Shown: positions 60,351 through 64,000 of the stretch, piece after piece
How the letters are laid out: every line of letters starts with the position of its first letter
Position numbering within the stretch: the stretch's first letter is position 1
DNA from: 2-01-FULL-45-10 sp964433975
GTDB taxonomy: Bacteria > Omnitrophota > Gorgyraeia > 2-01-FULL-45-10
DNA: 64,000 bases
NCBI GenBank assembly: GCA_964433975.1
Contig: CAYSSS010000001.1
Coordinates: 85,000 to 148,999 of the forward strand
Direction of reading: 5' to 3'
The notes under the pieces: model-generated
Seen by the model: only the letters and a program-made list of their open reading frames with translations
Told to the model about the DNA's origin: nothing
Database searches by the model: none
Position numbers and translations under genes: made by a program

Positions 60351-61474
60351 GGGCGAAAACGTTATTTACATTCATATTAGGAACGCGTCCGGAGATAATA
60401 AAGCTATCGCCGCTTATTAGATTGTGCCAGGATAAAAGGATCCCGTTTAAGATCATACACTCCGGCCAGCATTATTCGTACGAAATGGACAGGGTATTCT
60501 TTTCAGAGTTAAAATTGCCCAGGCCGGACTATCGTCTTGATATACGGTCCAAAGCCCCGCATATGCAAGGGGAACATACCGGCAGAATGCTGATAGAGAT
60601 AGAAAAGATACTTTTAAAAGATATGCCGAAAGCGGTAATAGTGCAGGGTGATACCAATACGGTCCTTGCCGGCGCGATGACCGCGGAGAAGATATCTACG
60701 ACAAAGAGCTATACCGGGTTTGAGATAAAGGTAGCGCATGTTGAGGCCGGTCTACGCAGCTATGACCGTTCAATGCCCGAGGAGATCAACAGGTTCCTAG
60801 TGGATCACATATCGGACTTCCTTTTTGTTCCTACCGCGCTTCAAAAAAATATAGTCCTGAAAGAAGGTGTCCCCAAAGATAATGTTTACGTGACCGGCAA
60901 TACCATAGTGGACGCGGTAAGGTCCAATTTGAAGCTTGCGGGCAAGAAGAAAGCGTTCCTGTCGAAAATAGGAGTTGAGAAGGATAAGTACGCACTGCTG
61001 ACCCTGCACAGGCAGGAGAACGTGGATTCGGACAAGAGATTTAGATCAATAAGCAGGGGAATAAATATGGTCGCAGAGACGCTCGGTATGAGTATCGTCT
61101 TCCCGGTTCATCCAAGGACCCTTAAGAAAATAAAGAGTATCAATATAAAATTTCACAATAAGGTCAAGATGCTCGGGCCCCTGGACTTCCTTACATTCTT
61201 ATATGTCGAGTCGGCCGCGCGCCTTATATTGACCGACTCCGGAGGAGTGCAGGAAGAGGCATGCATGTTAAAAGTGCCGTGCGTTACCTTACGCGAAAAT
61301 ACGGAGAGGCCGGAGACGGTAAGGGCCGGCGCTAACATCATAAGCGGCTGGAAGCCGGACAGCATCTTGAGGGCTTCCCTGAAAATGTTACGGGTAAAAC
61401 GCAATTGGGAGAACCCTTTTGGCGATGGAAAAGCGTCAAGCAGAATACTGGATATATTGTTGAGAAAGGTATAA
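60347..61474 (+). CDS. wecB: UDP-N-acetylglucosamine 2-epimerase (non-hydrolysing, WecB-like)
   Basis: A 375-residue GT-B-like epimerase. FILGTRPEIIKLSPLIRLC is the N-terminal WecB signature; VQGDTNTVLAG, HVEAGLRSYDRSMPEEINR, TLHRQENVD and LTDSGGVQEEACMLKVPCVTLRENTERPETV contain the catalytic residues of non-hydrolysing epimerases. It interconverts UDP-GlcNAc and UDP-ManNAc (or the 2,3-diacetamido acid analogues, as WbpI does). Neighbouring WbpD-like acyltransferase makes the WbpI-type reaction a real alternative. It overlaps both the upstream gene (4 nt) and is followed by a GT4 after 6 nt. Confidence 0.85.
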   Translation: MRAKTLFTFILGTRPEIIKLSPLIRLCQDKRIPFKIIHSGQHYSYEMDRVFFSELKLPRPDYRLDIRSKAPHMQGEHTGRMLIEIEKILLKDMPKAVIVQGDTNTVLAGAMTAEKISTTKSYTGFEIKVAHVEAGLRSYDRSMPEEINRFLVDHISDFLFVPTALQKNIVLKEGVPKDNVYVTGNTIVDAVRSNLKLAGKKKAFLSKIGVEKDKYALLTLHRQENVDSDKRFRSISRGINMVAETLGMSIVFPVHPRTLKKIKSINIKFHNKVKMLGPLDFLTFLYVESAARLILTDSGGVQEEACMLKVPCVTLRENTERPETVRAGANIISGWKPDSILRASLKMLRVKRNWENPFGDGKASSRILDILLRKV

Positions 61475-61480
61475 CGGGTA

Positions 61481-62542
61481 ATGTCAGATAAGCTCAGGGT
61501 AGCGTTTTTTGTATATCCTTCCGCGTTCCAGAATGTCGGAGGCGGAGAGATACTTCTTTTGAAAACAAAAGAGTACCTGGAGAAGGAAGGGGTCGGCTGC
61601 AAACTTTTTGATCCGTGGAACGACAAGCTGGACGACTTTGACATACTGCATGTCTTCGGCGCGATCAAAGATTGCCTGGGCCTTATGCAGAGTGCGAGAA
61701 ATAAAGGCGTAAAGGTAGTGCTCGATCCGATATTTTTCTCAACATTGCAAAGAGCCATTTACGAGGACGGCGGTCTGAAGAGAAAGGCCGCTGCGTGTCT
61801 GCGTCATATTACAAAGGCCCTCTTCCCGTATTTTCCATCAGGCAGAAGGTCTACTATGCTCGTCGCCGATGCCGTGATACCAAATTCACATGTAGAGCTG
61901 GAGCAGGTCAGGCGGCTATTTGGAATAGATAAAAAAAAGATGCATGTGGTACCTAATTGTGTTGACCCCGCCTTCGAACGCGGGGACGAGAACCTCTTCA
62001 TGTCCAAGTATAAAGTGAAGGATTTCGTTCTTTCAGTGGGCAGAATAGAACCGAGGAAAAATCAGCTAAATTTAATAAGGGCGCTTAAAAGTTTCACTGG
62101 TCCCGTAGTTATAATAGGCGACCCCGTATCGGATTATCCCGACTATTACAGGTGGTGCAAAAGCGAAGCGCCCGGCAATGTCATATTTATAGGCAAGATC
62201 GGACACGAAGATGAGATGTTGAAATCCGCTTATAAGGCTTGCAGATGCTTCGTTTCTCAGGGGTGGTTTGAGACGCCGGGCCTTGCCGCGCTTGAGGCCG
62301 CGCTAGCGGGCGCCAACGTAGCGACAACGAGCATGGGGTGCACGAAGGAATATTTTAGCGACTTTGCGGAATACTTCAGTCCATCCAGCCTGAAGGGTAT
62401 GCGCGGTGCCATCGAAAAAGTATTTGATAAGAAGAAGAACGGCCTGCTTCAAAAACATGTGAGGGAGAGCTTTTTGTGGGATGTCGCGGCAAAGAAGAAT
62501 ATCGAAGTATACCGTAGTCTCCTTGGAAAAGAGAAGAGATGA
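61481..62542 (+). CDS. GT4-family glycosyltransferase
   Basis: A 353-residue GT-B protein. The N-terminal part (FFVYPSAFQNVGGGEILLLKTKEYLEKEG, FDILHVFGAIKDCLGLMQSA) and VIPNSHVELEQVRRLFG, VVPNCVDPAFERGDE, then the donor domain SVGRIEPRKNQLNLIRAL and SQGWFETPGLAALEAALAGANVATT with its E-x7-E-like pair are standard for GT4 enzymes. It adds a sugar to the growing lipid-linked unit in the cytoplasm. It is coupled to the GT9 gene by a 4-nt overlap. Confidence 0.86.
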   Translation: MSDKLRVAFFVYPSAFQNVGGGEILLLKTKEYLEKEGVGCKLFDPWNDKLDDFDILHVFGAIKDCLGLMQSARNKGVKVVLDPIFFSTLQRAIYEDGGLKRKAAACLRHITKALFPYFPSGRRSTMLVADAVIPNSHVELEQVRRLFGIDKKKMHVVPNCVDPAFERGDENLFMSKYKVKDFVLSVGRIEPRKNQLNLIRALKSFTGPVVIIGDPVSDYPDYYRWCKSEAPGNVIFIGKIGHEDEMLKSAYKACRCFVSQGWFETPGLAALEAALAGANVATTSMGCTKEYFSDFAEYFSPSSLKGMRGAIEKVFDKKKNGLLQKHVRESFLWDVAAKKNIEVYRSLLGKEKR

Positions 62543-63690
62543 AGTATCTCTTTAAGAAGTCTGTGTACAGATTATTGATGCCGCTCTTCGACCTGGCGGG
62601 CAGCATAATTTTCTTTCCTATAAAAATATTCAAAAAATATCCTCCCGCCGAACCTAAAGCTATCCTCGTGGTCCGTCTTGATCATATCGGCGACTTTATC
62701 TGCACAAGCCCTGTATTCAAGAATCTTAAAGCGAGATTTCCGTCGGCAAGTATCACCGCGCTTGTCAACTCCGCGTCAAAAGATCTAGCTTTGAGGAATC
62801 CAAATATTGATAAGGTCATAACATATTCTCCTTTTTATCTCGCCCGAAGCGGAAAGTCATCGCGGCTTGAAGGGCTATCGAGGATTATTAAGGATGTAAG
62901 AGCGCTCAAGTTTGATCTCGGCATCGATCCACGCGGAGATCTTATCTCTATAATCATCATGCGGTTGGGCGGTGTGAAGTATATCGCGGGCTATGGTATT
63001 ACCGGCGGCGGATTTATGCTCAATGAAACATGCAAATATGACGACTCTAAACATATCATGGATAGGAATGTGGCTCTCCTGGAAGCGCTCGATATTCCGG
63101 TCTCCGATAGATCGCCCGAGGTTTTTTTTAGTGAAAAAGACAAAGACGAAGTTGAGAGATTGCTTCGTCGGAAAGAAGTCTTACAGCATCCTCCTCGCAA
63201 TGACGGGTCTAATAATAGCCTCGCAATGACGGAGAAAGCGGTTGTAGTTCATCCGTTTGCGGGGGCGAAGGCGAAAGAGTGGTCTGGGGAAAATTTTCAA
63301 AAACTTATCGATAGATTGAGAAGCGATGGACGTAATGTCTTCTTGGTAGGCTCCAGGGATGATGGCGGCGCCTTCGAAAATGTTATAGACTTAAGAGGAA
63401 AGATCAGTTTGCCGCAATTGTCATATCTCGTCAAGAGCGCGGGATCATTTATAGGCCTCGATTCCGGCCCGGCCAATATAGCGGCGGCGTTAAATGTGCC
63501 ATCGGTAATCATATGCTCCGGAACTAATGTGCCGCAACTATGGATACCGAATAGTAGCAACGTGAAATTTGTGTGCAAAGACGTAGAATGCAAGCCATGC
63601 GGGCTGAAGATGTGTAGAAAAGAAAAACATGAATGTATGGATTCGATAACTGTGGAAGAAGTGTTTAAGAAATTTAAGGAGATCGCTTGA
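62539..63690 (+). CDS. GT9 heptosyltransferase-like enzyme with in-frame palindromic repeat
   Basis: A 383-residue GT9 protein. VVRLDHIGDFICTSPVFKNLKARFP is the N-terminal acceptor motif of ADP-heptose:LPS heptosyltransferases, and VHPFAGAKAKEWSGENFQKLI with GLDSGPANIAAALNVPSVIICSGTN the donor site. Residues about 206-230 (LLRRKEVLQHPPRNDGSNNSLAMTE) come largely from a palindromic element, inserted exactly in the linker between the two Rossmann domains. The C-terminus has a cysteine-rich segment (CKDVECKPCGLKMC). The frame is intact, so the enzyme may be functional with an extended linker. Confidence 0.83.
   Translation: MKYLFKKSVYRLLMPLFDLAGSIIFFPIKIFKKYPPAEPKAILVVRLDHIGDFICTSPVFKNLKARFPSASITALVNSASKDLALRNPNIDKVITYSPFYLARSGKSSRLEGLSRIIKDVRALKFDLGIDPRGDLISIIIMRLGGVKYIAGYGITGGGFMLNETCKYDDSKHIMDRNVALLEALDIPVSDRSPEVFFSEKDKDEVERLLRRKEVLQHPPRNDGSNNSLAMTEKAVVVHPFAGAKAKEWSGENFQKLIDRLRSDGRNVFLVGSRDDGGAFENVIDLRGKISLPQLSYLVKSAGSFIGLDSGPANIAAALNVPSVIICSGTNVPQLWIPNSSNVKFVCKDVECKPCGLKMCRKEKHECMDSITVEEVFKKFKEIA
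63155..63232 (-). repeat. Palindromic element inserted in frame within a CDS (copy 3, reverse, with an extra half)
   Basis: GATTGCTTCGTCG (from 63157) and CCTCCTCGCAATGACG (63190-63205) are the reverse of the ends of copies 1 and 2. A second right end, CCTCGCAATGACGG, follows at 63219-63232, as if a partial duplication had occurred. It is read through without a stop in the GT9 gene. Confidence 0.85.
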
Positions 63691-64000
63691 AAGTATATTT
63701 TGACGCGAGGATGATAGATCATCCGGGGATAGGCAGGTATATGAGGTGCCTCTTGCCTCTTATAGCGGAGGACAGGTCAGTCGATCTATGCCTTCTTGGA
63801 AACAGAGAGAAGATCAAAAAGTTTCTGCCGTTTCAAGAGAAGATTATTGATTTTGATTATCCGATCTATTCGATTCAGGAACAGGTTGGATATTTAAAGC
63901 TAAAAAGAGAGATTGCTTCGTCGCCGCCTTCGGCGGCTCCTCGCAATGACGTAATTTTGCACATCCCCCATTACAATATTCCCGTATTAGCTAAATTTAA
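63687..64000 (+). CDS. GT4-family glycosyltransferase, N-terminal part (3' end outside window)
   Basis: The frame starts at TTG 63687, which overlaps the GT9 stop as TTGA, and remains open to the window edge (104 codons). The first residues read KVYFDARMIDHPGIGRYMRCLLPLIA, the usual N-terminus of GT4 enzymes (D-R/x-GIGRY). Codons 75-88 (about 63909-63951) come from a palindromic element that inserts a short Ser/Pro/Ala-rich stretch. The gene continues beyond the window, so its donor domain cannot be judged. Confidence 0.8.
   Translation, partial: MKVYFDARMIDHPGIGRYMRCLLPLIAEDRSVDLCLLGNREKIKKFLPFQEKIIDFDYPIYSIQEQVGYLKLKREIASSPPSAAPRNDVILHIPHYNIPVLAKF
63909..63951 (-). repeat. Palindromic element inserted in frame within a CDS (copy 4, reverse, short)
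   Basis: Ends GAGATTGCTTCGTCG and CTCCTCGCAATGACG match copy 3. The inner hairpin is GCCGCC (63923-63928) / GGCGGC (63932-63937). It is the shortest copy and lies about 700 bases from copy 3 in the next gene. Confidence 0.9.

Noticed and set aside
61153..61758. 201-residue open frame on the minus strand across the epimerase/GT4 junction
   Set aside because: It lies opposite two well-supported genes, shows no recognisable motif and has the composition expected of an antisense shadow.
1..64000. CRISPR arrays, tRNA or rRNA genes and insertion sequences
   Set aside because: I looked for regularly spaced repeats, cloverleaf-like ends and transposase motifs and found none; the only repeats are the short palindromes and the tandem or operator repeats reported.

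Overview
The window is almost wall-to-wall coding. It is a very large surface-glycan (O-antigen, capsule or S-layer glycan type) biosynthesis locus of a Gram-negative-type bacterium. The mix of many glycosyltransferases, several cobalamin-binding radical SAM enzymes, polytopic GT-C proteins and short palindromic repeats inserted in frame inside genes suggests a Candidatus Omnitrophota (PVC-related) genome. That placement is an impression from gene content and style, with no phylogeny behind it. Only one gene is on the minus strand. Most neighbours are coupled by 1-8 nt overlaps (ATGA or TAATG), so the region reads as a few very long operons. No gap exceeds 300 bases, and I saw no tRNA, rRNA or CRISPR array.

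Region 1 (1-18.8 kb): a 5'-truncated GT39-like gene, a radical SAM protein, a GDP-mannose 4,6-dehydratase and a perosamine-synthase-like aminotransferase, DPM1/ALG5-like GT2 enzymes that probably make polyprenyl-phosphate sugars, and five further GT-C or YfhO-type membrane proteins that would use such donors. Two more radical SAM proteins close the region. Palindromic elements sit inside or between these genes at 6.74, 9.54 and 13.43 kb.

Region 2 (18.8-20.1 kb): the only loosely packed stretch. An FkbM methyltransferase gene lies between two related operator/promoter arrays. The right-hand array carries 10-bp direct repeats, a perfect 16-bp palindrome and a near-consensus sigma-70 promoter in front of a small helix-turn-helix protein.

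Region 3 (20.1-29.5 kb): a nearly complete legionaminic-acid-type nonulosonate pathway (LegC, LegH, LegI, LegG, PtmE and LegF homologues) with an amidination module. The module is a HisF-HisH fusion, with most of the HisH N-terminus apparently deleted, plus a LegA/PseA-like amidotransferase. Region 4 (29.5-41.2 kb): two unusual GT-B-like transferases, a Wzx-type flippase, another radical SAM/FkbM pair, and a six-gene set (HpaI aldolase, KdsB-like cytidylyltransferase, Gfo/Idh/MocA oxidoreductase, SIS isomerase, D-hydroxyacid dehydrogenase, IMPase-like phosphatase) that looks like a route to a second CMP-activated 3-deoxy-2-keto sugar acid.

Region 5 (41.2-52.2 kb): methyltransferases, GT2/GT4 enzymes, an atypical RtcB-family protein, a thymidylate-kinase-like P-loop protein, an AglD/LPG-synthase-like membrane protein, a GT-C protein and a NodB-like deacetylase. 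Region 6 (52.2-57.6 kb): an FkbH/ACP/GNAT acylation module, a GT2 and, convergent and overlapping, a minus-strand MaoC-SDR fusion with its own promoter. Region 7 (57.7-64.0 kb): an SDR sugar dehydratase, a beta-helix acyltransferase, an (alpha/alpha)6-type protein, a WecB-like epimerase, GT4 and GT9 genes and a 3'-truncated GT4. The last two contain in-frame palindromic elements. Taken together, the locus encodes synthesis, modification, assembly and flipping of a complex glycan with perosamine-like, legionaminate-like and possibly a further ketodeoxy acid component.
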